Positions 42,458 through 52,377 of a stretch of 64,000 bases of DNA are shown piece by piece; positions within the stretch are counted from its first letter, which is position 1; every line of letters starts with the position of its first letter. Below the pieces are notes generated by a model. That model was not told the origin of the DNA. It did no database searches and was given only the letters and a program-made list of their open reading frames with translations. Made by a program: the position numbers and the translations under genes. Origin of the DNA: Brachybacterium subflavum (lineage in GTDB: Bacteria; Actinomycetota; Actinomycetes; Actinomycetales; Dermabacteraceae); contig NZ_VIGP01000006.1 of the NCBI RefSeq assembly GCF_009299795.1, positions 130,290 through 194,289 of the forward strand, written 5' to 3'.

Positions 42458-43186
42458 TCACGGCTGCAGGCGCACGCGCTCCCAGGTGCCCGCGGCCGCA
42501 CCGGCGGCGCCAGAGCCGCCCGTCGCTGCGGCCCCGTCGACCCGCCGGTAGACGATGCGGTCGTGCATGCGGCCGCCGCGGCCCTGCCAGAACTCGATGC
42601 GGTCGGGCGCGAGGCGGTACCCGCCCCAGTGCGGAGGCCGGGGGATCTGGTCCTCGTCGGCGAAGCGCGCCTCGACCTCGGCGTACTGCGCGTCCAGCTC
42701 CTCGCGGGTGCCGATCTCGCGGGACTGGTGGGAGGCCCGCGCGCCCAGCTGCGAGGCGCGCGGCCGACGTGCCCAGTAGTCGTCGGACTCGGCGTCGGCC
42801 ACGTCCTCGATGCGGCCGTCGACCCGCACCTGCCGCTGCAGCGGGTACCAGGGGAACAGCATGCTCGCCCACGGGTCGGCGGCGATCTGCTCGCCCTTCG
42901 CGGAATCCTTGTTCGTATAGACCACGAAGCCTGCGGCGTCGTGCGCCTTCAGCAGCACGGTGCGCGAGCGCGGGCGGGGGTCGCCGTCCTCGGAGCGGTC
43001 GACGGTCGAGAGCACGAGCGCCGTGGGATCCGGCAGGTCTCCGTGCTCCTCGCGGCGTGTGAAGGCCTCCTGCATCCACGCGTCGAAGAGCGCCATGGGA
43101 TCCGCGGGGGCGGCGTCGGCCAGGGAACCGGCGAGGTAGTCGTTGCGGTCGGCCGCGAGGTCCGGCGCGGGATGCGAGTCGCTCAT
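42458..43186 (-). CDS. pdxH: Pyridoxamine 5'-phosphate oxidase
   Basis: A 242-residue FMN flavoenzyme that oxidises pyridoxine or pyridoxamine 5'-phosphate to pyridoxal 5'-phosphate. Typical segments are PRSRTVLLKAHDAAGFVVYT, ASMLFPWYPLQRQVRVDG, PRPPHWGGYRLAPDRIEFWQ and the C-terminal GTWERVRLQP; the FMN- and PLP-binding Arg/Lys residues lie in these. A Gly/Ala-rich insert sits just before the last strand. It stands alone; several PLP enzymes (cysteine desulfurase, threonine dehydratase) are in the window. Confidence 0.93.
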   Translation of the reverse strand: MSDSHPAPDLAADRNDYLAGSLADAAPADPMALFDAWMQEAFTRREEHGDLPDPTALVLSTVDRSEDGDPRPRSRTVLLKAHDAAGFVVYTNKDSAKGEQIAADPWASMLFPWYPLQRQVRVDGRIEDVADAESDDYWARRPRASQLGARASHQSREIGTREELDAQYAEVEARFADEDQIPRPPHWGGYRLAPDRIEFWQGRGGRMHDRIVYRRVDGAAATGGSGAAGAAAGTWERVRLQP

Positions 43187-43483
43187 GCCCCATGAGTACG
43201 CCCGCGCGAGGCCGGGCGCAACACGGTCCGCGCACGGCGTGCAGGGCAGGGACCGCCGTCCCGGACTCCCGACCCGTACGCCCGTCCCGCACGCCCCTCT
43301 CACGCGCGCTCCGGACGCCCGTCCTCACGTCACGATTCGGCCACGGGATGGGGCCAGTGCGTCCAGGGCGCGGCCCTCGCGCGCACCGGGTGCTAGGTTT
43401 CCGTCCACCATGCGCCGTGGGGCTCAGGTCACATTCGCGCCCAGCGCACGCCCTGCCCCCGTCACCCCCATCGGAGGATCTCC

Positions 43484-45124
43484 ATGTTCGACGCAGCTCT
43501 CACTCCTCACCGCCGCACCGTGCTGCTCGGTCTCGCCGGCGTCCCGGTGCTGCTGACCGCCTGCGCCCAGACCAGCGACGACGGCGGCGAGGGCGGTGGC
43601 GGGGACTCGTCGGGGTCGCTCACCGTCGGCACCACCGACAAGGTGACCGCGCTGGATCCGGCCGCGGCGTACGACAACGGCTCCTCGACGGTGTGGACCC
43701 AGGTCTACGGCTACCTGCTGAACACGAAGATCGGCTCGAAGGACGGCAAGCCCGAGCCGGACCTCGCCGAGTCCGCCGAGTTCACCTCGGACAGCGTGTT
43801 CACCGTGAAGCTCCAGGAGGGCCTCACCTTCGCCAACGGCAACGAGCTGACCAGCGAGGACGTGAAGCACACCTTCGACCGGCAGCTCGCGATCGCCGAC
43901 CCCAACGGCCCCTCGAGCCTGCTCGCGAACCTCGATGCGGTGGAGGCCACCGACGACCTCACCGTCGAGTTCCACCTCAAGGAGCCCGACGACCAGACCT
44001 TCCCCTACGTGCTCACCAGCCCCGCCGGCCCGATCGTCGACAAGGACGTCTTCCCGGCCGACAAGGTCCTCGCGGACGACGAGATCGTGAAGGCCAAGGC
44101 GTTCAGCGGCGCCTACCAGATCGCCAGCTGGAAGCTCAACGAGCTGGTCGCCTTCCAGGCCTTCGACGACTACAAGGGGATCTACGGGAAGCCGAAGACC
44201 TCGGACGTGTCGCTGAAGTACTACGCCGACCAGAACAACATGAAGCTCGACATCCAGCAGGGCAACGTCGACTGCGTGTTCCGCTCGCTCTCGGCGACCG
44301 ACATCGAGGACCTCACGAAGGACTCGAAGGTCGCGGTGCACGACGGCCCCGGCGGCGAGATCCGGTACATCGTCTTCAACTTCGACACCATGCCCTACGG
44401 CGCGAAGACGAAGGACGCCGACGCGAAGAAGGCCCAGGCCGTGCGGCAGGCCGCCGCGGACCTCATCGACCGCCAGGCCATCGCGACCTCGGTCTACAAG
44501 GACACGTACACCCCGCTGTACTCGTACATCCCCGAGGGCCTGCCGGGAGCGGGCGACCAGTTCAAGACCATGTACGGCGACGGCTCGGGCAAGCCCGACG
44601 CGGCCACGGCGAAGAAGCGCCTGTCCGACGCCGGCGTCGAGACCCCCGTGAAGCTCAGCCTGCAGTACAACCCCGACCACTACGGCAGCTCCTCGGGCGA
44701 CGAGTACGCGGCCGTGAAGTCCCAGCTCGAGGCCGACGGCCTGTTCGCCGTGGACCTGCAGTCCACCGAGTGGGTCCAGTACTCCAAGGACCGCACGGCC
44801 GACGTCTACCCGGCGTACCAGCTGGGCTGGTTCCCCGACTACTCGGACGCCGACAACTACCTCTCGCCGTTCTTCATCAAGGACAACTTCCTGGCCAACC
44901 ACTACGACGACGCCGAGGTGCAGAAGCTCATCGAGCAGCAGCGCGGCACCCAGGACGCCGACGAGCGCGAGAAGCTCTTCGTCGAGATCCAGGACAAGGT
45001 CGCCACGGCCGTCTCGACCCTGCCGCTCCTGCAGGGCGCCCAGATCGCCGTGTCCACGAAGGACCTGCAGGGCGTCACCCTCGACTCGTCCTTCAAGCTC
45101 CGCCTCGCGCCGCTCGCCCCGTGA
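43484..45124 (+). CDS. Peptide ABC transporter substrate-binding lipoprotein (SBP family 5)
   Basis: A 546-residue DppA/OppA-type binding protein. RRTVLLGLAGVPVLLTAC gives a lipoprotein signal with Cys27. The mature part shows the family order GKPEPDLAESAEFTSDSVF, LQEGLTFANGNELTSEDVK, and a C-terminal YQLGWFPDYSDADNYLSPFF. It captures peptides or similar ligands for the permeases encoded next. GGAGGATCTCC precedes the ATG, and a TAGGTT hexamer about 85 bases upstream may be the -10 element. Confidence 0.93.
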   Translation: MFDAALTPHRRTVLLGLAGVPVLLTACAQTSDDGGEGGGGDSSGSLTVGTTDKVTALDPAAAYDNGSSTVWTQVYGYLLNTKIGSKDGKPEPDLAESAEFTSDSVFTVKLQEGLTFANGNELTSEDVKHTFDRQLAIADPNGPSSLLANLDAVEATDDLTVEFHLKEPDDQTFPYVLTSPAGPIVDKDVFPADKVLADDEIVKAKAFSGAYQIASWKLNELVAFQAFDDYKGIYGKPKTSDVSLKYYADQNNMKLDIQQGNVDCVFRSLSATDIEDLTKDSKVAVHDGPGGEIRYIVFNFDTMPYGAKTKDADAKKAQAVRQAAADLIDRQAIATSVYKDTYTPLYSYIPEGLPGAGDQFKTMYGDGSGKPDAATAKKRLSDAGVETPVKLSLQYNPDHYGSSSGDEYAAVKSQLEADGLFAVDLQSTEWVQYSKDRTADVYPAYQLGWFPDYSDADNYLSPFFIKDNFLANHYDDAEVQKLIEQQRGTQDADEREKLFVEIQDKVATAVSTLPLLQGAQIAVSTKDLQGVTLDSSFKLRLAPLAP

Positions 45125-46245
45125 CCGCGGACCTCACGCGCAGCGCCACCGACGAACCGGCCGGCGCGGGGGGAGCCGGCCCGTCGGCCCCCTCCGCGAC
45201 CGCCGGCCGCGGCCGGCGCAGCGGCGGGGGACTGGGCCGCTACATCCTCACGCGCTTCCTGCTGATCATCCCCACCGTGCTGATCCTGATGACGGTCGTC
45301 TTCTTCCTCATGCGGATCACCGGCGACCCGATCACCGCGGCCCTCGGCGGGCGCCTGACACCGGATCAGCTCGCCCAGCGCCGCGCGGAGGCCGGCTACG
45401 ACCGGCCGCTGATCATCCAGTACCTCGACTACCTGTGGGGCGTGGTCCGCGGCGACTTCGGCACCACGTACACGGATCGCACGCCGGTGGCGAAGATCCT
45501 CACCGAGTACGGCGGGGCGACCGCGGAGCTCGTCGTCTACGCGGTGGTGGTGGCGCTCGTGATCGGGGTGCCGCTCGGCATGCTCGCGGCCCGCGCTCGG
45601 GATCGCTGGGGCGACCTCGCCCTGCGCGTGCTCGCGATCCTCGGGTACGCGACCCCCGTGTTCTTCGTGGGCCTGCTGCTCAAGCTCGTGTTCTCCGTGG
45701 GGCTGGGCTGGCTCCCGGTCGCCGGGCGCATCTCCAGCCGGGGCGAGCTGACGATGGGGAAGATCCTGAACCCCACCCCGTTCTACCTGCTGGACGCGAT
45801 CCGCCTGGGCGACGCCTCGCTGCTCTGGGACGTCATCAGCCACGCGATCCTGCCCGCGATCGCGCTGGGCCTGCTCACCGGCGGGATCTTCCTGCGCCTG
45901 GTGCGGACCAACATGATCGGCACCCTCGAGATGCCCTACGTCGACTCCGCCCGCTCCCGCGGCGTGCGCGAGTCGCGACTGACCACCCGCCACGCCCTGC
46001 GCCCCGCCCTGATCCCGATCATCACCGTGATGGGCATGCAGATCGCGATGATGCTGGGCGGCGCCGTGCTCACCGAGACCACCTTCGAGTGGAAGGGCCT
46101 GGGCTACATGCTCGCCGAGTACATGACCGCCCGCGACTACGTGGCCGTGCAGGGCATCGTCATGATGCTCGCGGTCATCGTCGCGATCTCGAACTTCCTG
46201 GTCGACGTGATCGCCGCCCTCATCGACCCCCGAGTGAGGTACTGA
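45121..46245 (+). CDS. Peptide ABC transporter permease, DppB type
   Basis: 374 residues with an extra Gly/Ala-rich cytoplasmic N-terminus of ~40 residues, then six helices. The N-terminal RYILTRFLLIIPTVLILMTV and the loop YVDSARSRGVRESRLTTRHA identify it. The GTG start overlaps the binding-protein stop by four bases. Confidence 0.92.
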   Translation: MTADLTRSATDEPAGAGGAGPSAPSATAGRGRRSGGGLGRYILTRFLLIIPTVLILMTVVFFLMRITGDPITAALGGRLTPDQLAQRRAEAGYDRPLIIQYLDYLWGVVRGDFGTTYTDRTPVAKILTEYGGATAELVVYAVVVALVIGVPLGMLAARARDRWGDLALRVLAILGYATPVFFVGLLLKLVFSVGLGWLPVAGRISSRGELTMGKILNPTPFYLLDAIRLGDASLLWDVISHAILPAIALGLLTGGIFLRLVRTNMIGTLEMPYVDSARSRGVRESRLTTRHALRPALIPIITVMGMQIAMMLGGAVLTETTFEWKGLGYMLAEYMTARDYVAVQGIVMMLAVIVAISNFLVDVIAALIDPRVRY

Positions 46246-46246
46246 G

Positions 46247-47299
46247 ATGACGATCCCCCCGCCCCAGCCGCCCGGCGAGTCCGCCGCCGCGCAGGAGGGC
46301 ACCGAGCTCGCCGCCGAGGCAGCCGTCGTCGCCGCCACGGTGCGCGAGCGCTGGTACCTGCGACTGCCGATCATCAGCCATCTGCGCCGCAGCGTCGGCC
46401 TGCAGCGGGGCATGCTCGTCGCGGGCCTCGTGCTCGTGCTCGGCCTGCTGGTGACGGCGCTGTTCGCGCCGCTGCTCGCGCCCTACGGCTTCGCCGAGAC
46501 CTCGGCAGACGGCGCCTCCTTCGGCACCCAGCAGCCGCCGTCGGGCGCGCATCCGCTGGGCACGACCGTCGCCGGCTACGACGTGCTCTCGCGCGTCATC
46601 TGGGGCACGCGGACGGCCGTGGCCGTGATGGCGTGCGCCGTGGTGCTGTCCCTGTTCATCGGGGTCGCGCTGGGGCTGGTCTCCGGATACGTGGGCGGGT
46701 GGCTCGACCGGATCCTGGTGATGCTGGCCGACGCGATCTACGCGTTCCCCTCCCTGCTGCTCGCGATCGTCATGTCGATCGTGATCTCCGGCGGCCAGTC
46801 GAGCGCGGGCGGCGGCATCCTCGCCGCGGCCATCTCGATCACCGTGGTGTTCGTGCCCCAGTACTTCCGGGTCATCCGCGCCGAGGTGGTGCGGCTGAAG
46901 GCCGAGCCCTTCGTCGAGGCCGCGAAGGTCATCGGCACCGGGCACCGGCGCATCATGGGCACCCACCTGCTGCGCAACGCCACCCGCACCCTGCCGCTGA
47001 TCTTCACCCTCAACAGCTCCGAGGCGATCCTGACCCTCGCCGCGCTGGGCTTCCTGGGCTTCGGCATCGAGCCGACGAGCGCCTCCGAATGGGGCTACGA
47101 CCTCAACCGGGCCATGGCCGACGCGACCTCCGGCATCTGGTGGACCGGCCTGTTCCCGGGCCTCGCGATCGTCGCCGCCGTGCTCGGCGTGACCCTCGTG
47201 GGCGAGTCCATCAACGACCTCAACGACCCGCGCCTGCGCGTGCGGCGCCGGCGCCGGTCCTCGCGGGCCGAGGCCACTTCGCAGGAGGCGACGGCATGA
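46247..47299 (+). CDS. Peptide ABC transporter permease, DppC type
   Basis: 350 residues. After a hydrophilic start come six helices. GAHPLGTTVAGYDVLSRVIWG and the EAA loop FVEAAKVIGTGHRRIMGTHL are typical DppC segments. It begins one base after the DppB stop and ends within the next gene start. Its Arg-rich C-terminal tail (RVRRRRRSSR) is cytoplasmic. Confidence 0.92.
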   Translation: MTIPPPQPPGESAAAQEGTELAAEAAVVAATVRERWYLRLPIISHLRRSVGLQRGMLVAGLVLVLGLLVTALFAPLLAPYGFAETSADGASFGTQQPPSGAHPLGTTVAGYDVLSRVIWGTRTAVAVMACAVVLSLFIGVALGLVSGYVGGWLDRILVMLADAIYAFPSLLLAIVMSIVISGGQSSAGGGILAAAISITVVFVPQYFRVIRAEVVRLKAEPFVEAAKVIGTGHRRIMGTHLLRNATRTLPLIFTLNSSEAILTLAALGFLGFGIEPTSASEWGYDLNRAMADATSGIWWTGLFPGLAIVAAVLGVTLVGESINDLNDPRLRVRRRRRSSRAEATSQEATA

Positions 47300-49074
47300 G
47301 CGGGACCCTGAGCGGGCCGACGGGCGGGAGCGGGTCGATGGGCGGGACCGGGCCGATGGGCGGGAGCGGATCGGCGAGCGGGAGCGGATCGGGAGGTGCG
47401 GGTGCGCGCCTCGCGATCCGCGACCTCGACGTCACCTTCGCGACCGACGCCGGGGAGGTCCACGCGGTCGACGGCGTCAGCCTCGAGGTCGCGCCCGGCG
47501 AGATCCTCGCCGTCGTCGGCGAGTCCGGCTCGGGCAAGTCGGTGACGGCCCGCAGCATCCTGGGCCTGCTGCCGGAGACCGCCGAGGAGTCCGGCGCGGT
47601 GCTGGTCTCCGGGACCGACGTCGTCGGCCTCAGCGGCGCGCGCCTGCGCTCGCTGCGAGGCGAGGACGTCTCGATGGTCTTCCAGGAGCCCTCGAGCGCC
47701 CTGAACCCGGTGTTCCCGATCTGGTGGCAGATGGGCGAGGGCCTGCGCGCCCACCAGCCGAAGCTCACGCGCAAGCAGATCCGCGCGAAGGCGATCGAGG
47801 CGCTCACGGCCGTCGGCATCCCCGACCCCGCCGAGCGCATCGACCGCTACCCGCACGAGTTCTCCGGCGGTCAGAAGCAGCGCATCATGATCGCGATGGC
47901 GCTCGCCCTCGATGCCGAGCTCATCGTGGCCGACGAGCCCACGACCGCCCTCGACGTCACCGTCCAGGCCGAGATCCTGGACCTGCTGCGCGACGTGCGG
48001 GACCGCTTCGGCACCTCGATCATCGTCATCACCCACAACATGGGCGTCGTCGCCGACCTCGCCGACCGCGTGGCCGTCATGCACCACGGCCGCGTGATCG
48101 AGCAGGCCGGCGTGCGCGAGCTGTTCGCCGAGCCCCGCGAGGAGTACACGCGCACGCTGCTCGAGGCCGTCCCGCACCTGGGGCGGCGCAGCGCCTGGAG
48201 CTCCCTCTCCCGCGCGCAGCGGGAGGAGATCGAGGCCGCCCAGCCGCTGGTGACCGCGAAGGACCTGGTCATCGAGTACCCGGGCCGGTTGGGGCGGCCC
48301 GCCTTCCGCGCCGTCGATGGGGTCGACCTCACGATCCGCCGCGGCGAGGTCTTCGGGCTGGTGGGGGAGTCCGGCTCCGGGAAGACCACCATCGGCCGCA
48401 CCGTCGCTGGCCTCGAGAGGGCGACCGACGGCAGCCTCACCGTGCTGGGCCACGAGATGCTGGGTCTGCGCGAGCGCGCCTTCAAGCCCGTGCGGCGCCG
48501 CATCGGCTTCGTCTTCCAGGACCCTGCGACCTCCTTCAACCCGCACCTGACCATCGAGGAGTGCATTGCCGAGCCGCTCGCCGTGCACGAGCGGGGCATG
48601 TCCGCGCAGGCGCGCTCGCAGAAGGTGGGGGAGCTGCTCGAGGCCGTCGAGCTGCCCGCCGGGCACCGCCGCCGCTACCCGCACGAGCTCTCGGGCGGGC
48701 AGCGCCAGCGCGTGTCGCTCGCGCGTGCGCTGGTGCTGGATCCCGAGCTGCTGATCGCCGATGAGCCGACGAGCGCGCTGGACGTGTCCGTGCAGGCCAC
48801 GGTGCTCGAGCTGTTCCGGGAGCTGCAGGAGCGCCTGGGCTTCGCGGCGCTGTTCATCAGCCACGACCTCGCGGTCGTCGACTCCCTCGCCCACCGCATC
48901 GGCGTGCTCCACCACGGCCGCCTCGTGGAGCAGGGGCATGGACCGGACGTGCTGCAGAACCCGCAGGATCCCTACACCCGGCGCCTCATCGCTTCGCTGC
49001 CCGTGCCCGACCCGATCGAGCAGGAGCGCCGCCGCCTCGCCTTCGCGCAGGAGTTCGGGGCCGCGCAGGGGTGA
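47296..49074 (+). CDS. Peptide ABC transporter ATPase, fused DppD-DppF
   Basis: 592 residues containing two complete ATPase domains. Domain 1 has GESGSGKSVTA, FSGGQKQRIMIAMAL and LIVADEPTTALD. Domain 2 has GESGSGKTTIGR, LSGGQRQRVSLARAL and LLIADEPTSALD. This fuses what are usually two genes, so the transporter needs a single ATPase chain. The first ~35 residues are a Gly/Ser/Met low-complexity leader encoded by short repeats. The start overlaps the DppC stop. A heptamer array begins six bases after the stop. Confidence 0.94.
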   Translation: MSGTLSGPTGGSGSMGGTGPMGGSGSASGSGSGGAGARLAIRDLDVTFATDAGEVHAVDGVSLEVAPGEILAVVGESGSGKSVTARSILGLLPETAEESGAVLVSGTDVVGLSGARLRSLRGEDVSMVFQEPSSALNPVFPIWWQMGEGLRAHQPKLTRKQIRAKAIEALTAVGIPDPAERIDRYPHEFSGGQKQRIMIAMALALDAELIVADEPTTALDVTVQAEILDLLRDVRDRFGTSIIVITHNMGVVADLADRVAVMHHGRVIEQAGVRELFAEPREEYTRTLLEAVPHLGRRSAWSSLSRAQREEIEAAQPLVTAKDLVIEYPGRLGRPAFRAVDGVDLTIRRGEVFGLVGESGSGKTTIGRTVAGLERATDGSLTVLGHEMLGLRERAFKPVRRRIGFVFQDPATSFNPHLTIEECIAEPLAVHERGMSAQARSQKVGELLEAVELPAGHRRRYPHELSGGQRQRVSLARALVLDPELLIADEPTSALDVSVQATVLELFRELQERLGFAALFISHDLAVVDSLAHRIGVLHHGRLVEQGHGPDVLQNPQDPYTRRLIASLPVPDPIEQERRRLAFAQEFGAAQG

Positions 49075-49080
49075 GGGTCG

Positions 49081-49164
49081 GTGCCCGGTGCCCGGTGCCC
49101 GGTGCCCGGTGCCCGGTGCCCGGTGCCCGGTGCCCTGCGCCCGGTGCCCTGCGCCCGGTGCCCG
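49081..49164 (+). repeat. Heptanucleotide tandem array (GTGCCCG x12)
   Basis: Twelve heptamers in register over 84 bases: seven perfect GTGCCCG units, then alternating GTGCCCT and GCGCCCG, then GTGCCCG. It starts six bases after the stop of the peptide-transporter ATPase, in the 3' untranslated region. The higher-order 14-base alternation shows repeated slippage rounds. Confidence 0.92.
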
Positions 49165-49236
49165 GATCGGGGCGCCGCCCTGGCGCCGGTGCCCCGAGCC
49201 GGGCGCAGACGGGGTGGCTCAGTCGCCGCAGGGCCT

Positions 49237-49278
49237 ATGCGCGACACTCGTGCCGGATATTGCATGAGTGTCGCGCAT
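49237..49278. terminator. 13-bp hairpin after the peptide transporter operon
   Basis: ATGCGCGACACTC and GAGTGTCGCGCAT pair perfectly across a 16-base AT-richer loop. It follows the heptamer array and is the likely end of the peptide operon transcript. Confidence 0.65.
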
Positions 49279-49386
49279 GAGCCGTTGCGTGACGATGCGG
49301 TGCATCGATCGCCCGCCCGGGACGATTCCCCATGTGTCGTGCCGCGCGGGTGCGCCGACGCTTTCTGTTGCCACTCCATGACCAGC

Positions 49387-49408
49387 GTCGATGGGGACTT
49401 CTCCCCAT
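49387..49408. repeat. Dispersed 22-bp hairpin repeat, copy 1
   Basis: Contains ATGGGGA-CTTC-TCCCCAT, a seven-base stem with a four-base loop. It matches a second copy at 53259 at 21 of 22 positions. The remainder of the 652-base gap between the peptide operon and the thiolase gene shows no gene. Confidence 0.7.
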
Positions 49409-49726
49409 GGTCGGATGTCGGTGGACGGACCTAGTGTTCGAGGTGCCCCCACGGGGGATCGGGCTGATGCCCGGTGGGGAGCGGACGATCGGCCCCGCGC
49501 GACGGAGGGGGTCCGTCGGCGCGGGGCCGAGTTCGTCGACCGGATGACCGGTCCGCACGTCGCCCCGGTCCGCCGGCCCCGCCCCGCCTCGCACTGATTG
49601 GCACGGGTACCTGAAACCGTTAGTATCAGGAACGGCCGGTATCGGTATCCGTCCTGCGGTGCGCCTGCGCGCGGCACCTCCGGCGGACCCGGGACCGGCG
49701 CCCCCACACCCGTCGAAGGAGACACC

Positions 49727-50944
49727 GTGCCCGAGGCCGTCATCGTCGCCGCTGCCCGTTCGCCCATCGGCCGCGCCCGCAAGGGCTCGCTCATCTCGAT
49801 CCGCCCCGACGACCTCGCCGGTCAGATGATCGGCGCGGCCCTCGAGCAGGTGCCGGGCCTGGATCCCGCCACCATCGACGACCTGCAGCTGGGCTGCGCG
49901 ATCCCCGAGGGGTACCAGGGCGGCAACCTTGCCCGCACCGTCGCCATCCGCCTGGGCCTGGACACCGTGCCCGGCGCGACCGTCACCCGTTTCTGCGCCT
50001 CGAGCATCCAGACCACGCGCGCCGCCTTCCACGCGATCCGCGCGGGCGAGGCGCACACGGTGATCTCCGCCGGGGTCGAGTCGATCTCCATGTCCAGCGG
50101 CAAGCTCATGGAGGAGGACGACCGCGACCCGCTCTTCCGCGACGCCTGGGAGCGCACCGACAGGCGTGCGAGCCGCGAGATCCCCGCCCCCTGGCACGAT
50201 CCCCGCGAGGACGGCGATCTGCCGGACCCGTACATCCTCATGGGCCAGACCGCGGAGAACGTCGCCGAGCTGCGCGGCATCACCCGCGAGGCGCAGGACG
50301 AGTACGCGGTGCGCTCGCAGAACCGCGCCGAGGCCGCGATCTCCTCGGGCTTCTTCGACCGCGACATCACCCCGGTCACCCTGCCCGACGGCACCGTCGT
50401 CTCCGCCGACGATTCCCCGCGCGCGGGCGTCACCTACGAGTCCGTCTCCCAGCTCGACCCCGTCTTCCGCCCGGACGGGACGATCACGGCGGGCAACTGC
50501 TGCCCGCTGAACGACGGCGCCGCGGCGCTCGTCGTCATGTCCGACGAGCGCGCTCGGGAGCTCGGCCTCACCCCGCTCGCGCGCGTCGTCGCCACCGGCG
50601 TCTCCGGCCTCAGCCCCGAGATCATGGGCCTGGGCCCGGTGGAGGCCACCCGCCGCGCCCTCGACATCGCCGGCATGAGCATCGGCGACATCGACCTCGT
50701 CGAGCTCAATGAGGCCTTCGCCGCCCAGGTCATCCCGTCGGCCGACGACCTCGGCATCGACCATGACAAGCTCAACGTCCACGGCGGCGCGATCGCGCTG
50801 GGCCACCCCTGGGGCCAGACCGGCGCCCGCATGACCACCACCCTCATCCACGGCCTGCAGGAGCGCGACGGCGCGCTGGGCCTGGCCACGCTGTGCGTCG
50901 GCGGCGGCCAGGGCATGGCCCTGATCCTCGAGAGGATGTCCTGA
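49727..50944 (+). CDS. Acetyl-CoA C-acyltransferase (thiolase)
   Basis: A 405-residue thiolase beginning with a GTG after AAGGAG. The nucleophile Cys90 is in VTRFCASSIQTT, NEAFAAQ and GGAIALGHPWG hold the catalytic Asn/His, and LCVGGGQGM the second Cys. It cleaves 3-ketoacyl-CoA or condenses acetyl-CoA. It is directly coupled to an acyl-CoA dehydrogenase (stop and start share one base), so fatty-acid or related acyl-CoA beta-oxidation is likely. The enoyl-CoA hydratase/hydroxyacyl-CoA dehydrogenase steps must be encoded elsewhere. Confidence 0.93.
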   Translation: MPEAVIVAAARSPIGRARKGSLISIRPDDLAGQMIGAALEQVPGLDPATIDDLQLGCAIPEGYQGGNLARTVAIRLGLDTVPGATVTRFCASSIQTTRAAFHAIRAGEAHTVISAGVESISMSSGKLMEEDDRDPLFRDAWERTDRRASREIPAPWHDPREDGDLPDPYILMGQTAENVAELRGITREAQDEYAVRSQNRAEAAISSGFFDRDITPVTLPDGTVVSADDSPRAGVTYESVSQLDPVFRPDGTITAGNCCPLNDGAAALVVMSDERARELGLTPLARVVATGVSGLSPEIMGLGPVEATRRALDIAGMSIGDIDLVELNEAFAAQVIPSADDLGIDHDKLNVHGGAIALGHPWGQTGARMTTTLIHGLQERDGALGLATLCVGGGQGMALILERMS

Positions 50945-52284
50945 TGACCACGACCGACCACCCCGGCCAGCCCCAGACCCCTCCGGCCCCGAGCACCGAC
51001 GCGGGCGCCGCCCGCTCCGAGAGCGCCGGCGACGCCGCGACCGGCATCGGCCCCGGCCCCGTCGTCTCGGCCCCCGACCCGACCGCCGCGACCCCCGCCG
51101 AGCTGCTGCCGATCGAGGCCGACCACTTCGCCCTCTTCCAGGACGTCGCCGGAGAGGACCTGCAGGCCTGGGTCGACGCCCGCCGCCTCGCGGAGGACCT
51201 CGAGCGCCTGAGCGAGGCATGGGACCGCGCCGAGTACCCGACGGAGCTGATCGCGAAGCTCGGCGACCTCGACCTGCTCACCGACGGCCTCGACGTCCCC
51301 GGGCACCGTGCGCTGAGCCCGCTCGCGGCGGGCCTGGTGAACATGGAGCTCTCCCGGATCGACGGGTCGCTCGGCACGATGGTGGGCGTCCAGGGCGGCC
51401 TCGCCCTGCGCTCGATCGTGCTGCTCGGGTCCGACGCCCAGAAGGAGCGCTGGGTCGAGCCTCTGGTCGCCGGCCGCGAGTTCGGCGCCTTCGCCCTCAC
51501 CGAGCCCGACCACGGCTCCGACTCCGTGTCCCTGGAGACCACCGCCCGGCGCGAGGGCGACGAGTGGGTCCTGAGCGGCCAGAAGCGCTGGATCGGCAAC
51601 GGCGTGAACGGCCATGTGTCCGTGGTCTGGGCACGTGTCGACGACCCGAGCGACGAGACCCTGCACGGCCAGGTCTCCGGCTTCCTCGTCCCCCAGGACC
51701 TTCCCGGCTACGAGGCCGAGGTCATCACCGGCAAGGTCGCCCTGCGCGCCATCCACCAGGCCCACATCCGCCTGGACGACGTGCGCGTGGGGCTGGACGC
51801 GCGCCTGCCCGGTGCGCGCTCCTTCAAGGACACCTCGAAGGTCCTGTTCGCGACCCGCGCGGGCGTCGCCTGGGGCGCCCTCGGGCACGCCACCGCCTGC
51901 TACGAGGCGGCTCTCGAGCACGCGCGCACCCGCATCCAGTTCGGCCGGCCCCTCGCCAAGGCGCAGAACGTGCAGGTGCGCCTCGCCGACATGCTGCAGA
52001 CCCTCACGTCCATGCAGCTGTACTGCACGCGCCTCGCCGAGCTCGAGACCGCGGGGACGATCAGCCCCGAGCAGGCGTCGCTCGCCAAGGTGCACAACAC
52101 CCGCGCCGCGCGTGAGATCGCCTCGAACGCCCGCGACCTGCTGGGCGGCTCCGGGATCCTGCTCGAGAACCGCGTGGTGCGCCACCGCAGCGACATCGAG
52201 GCCCTCCACACCTACGAGGGCACCGACACCATGCAGTCCCTCATCGTGGGCCGGAAGGTGACCGGGGTCAGCGCGTTCGTGTGA
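50944..52284 (+). CDS. Acyl-CoA dehydrogenase (glutaryl-CoA dehydrogenase-like)
   Basis: A 446-residue FAD enzyme with a ~50-residue Pro/Ala-rich leader. The FAD/substrate segments FALTEPDHGSDSVSLETTAR and GQKRWIGNGVNGH are intact. The catalytic Glu appears in LHTYEGTDTMQSLIVGRKV, whose YEGT context is like glutaryl-CoA and short-chain dehydrogenases. The ATG overlaps the thiolase stop (TGATG). Which acyl-CoA it uses cannot be read directly. Confidence 0.9.
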   Translation: MTTTDHPGQPQTPPAPSTDAGAARSESAGDAATGIGPGPVVSAPDPTAATPAELLPIEADHFALFQDVAGEDLQAWVDARRLAEDLERLSEAWDRAEYPTELIAKLGDLDLLTDGLDVPGHRALSPLAAGLVNMELSRIDGSLGTMVGVQGGLALRSIVLLGSDAQKERWVEPLVAGREFGAFALTEPDHGSDSVSLETTARREGDEWVLSGQKRWIGNGVNGHVSVVWARVDDPSDETLHGQVSGFLVPQDLPGYEAEVITGKVALRAIHQAHIRLDDVRVGLDARLPGARSFKDTSKVLFATRAGVAWGALGHATACYEAALEHARTRIQFGRPLAKAQNVQVRLADMLQTLTSMQLYCTRLAELETAGTISPEQASLAKVHNTRAAREIASNARDLLGGSGILLENRVVRHRSDIEALHTYEGTDTMQSLIVGRKVTGVSAFV

Positions 52285-52377
52285 GACGCGGGCGGGTCCG
52301 CATGCAGGCTCGGCGGACCCGCACGCGGCGCGCCGCGCCGACGGGAGACGGCTCTCCTGGTCACCGTGCGAGGGGCG

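Noticed and set aside
49081-49164. CRISPR-like repeat array
   Set aside because: Units are seven bases with no spacers and there are no cas genes, so this is a simple tandem repeat.
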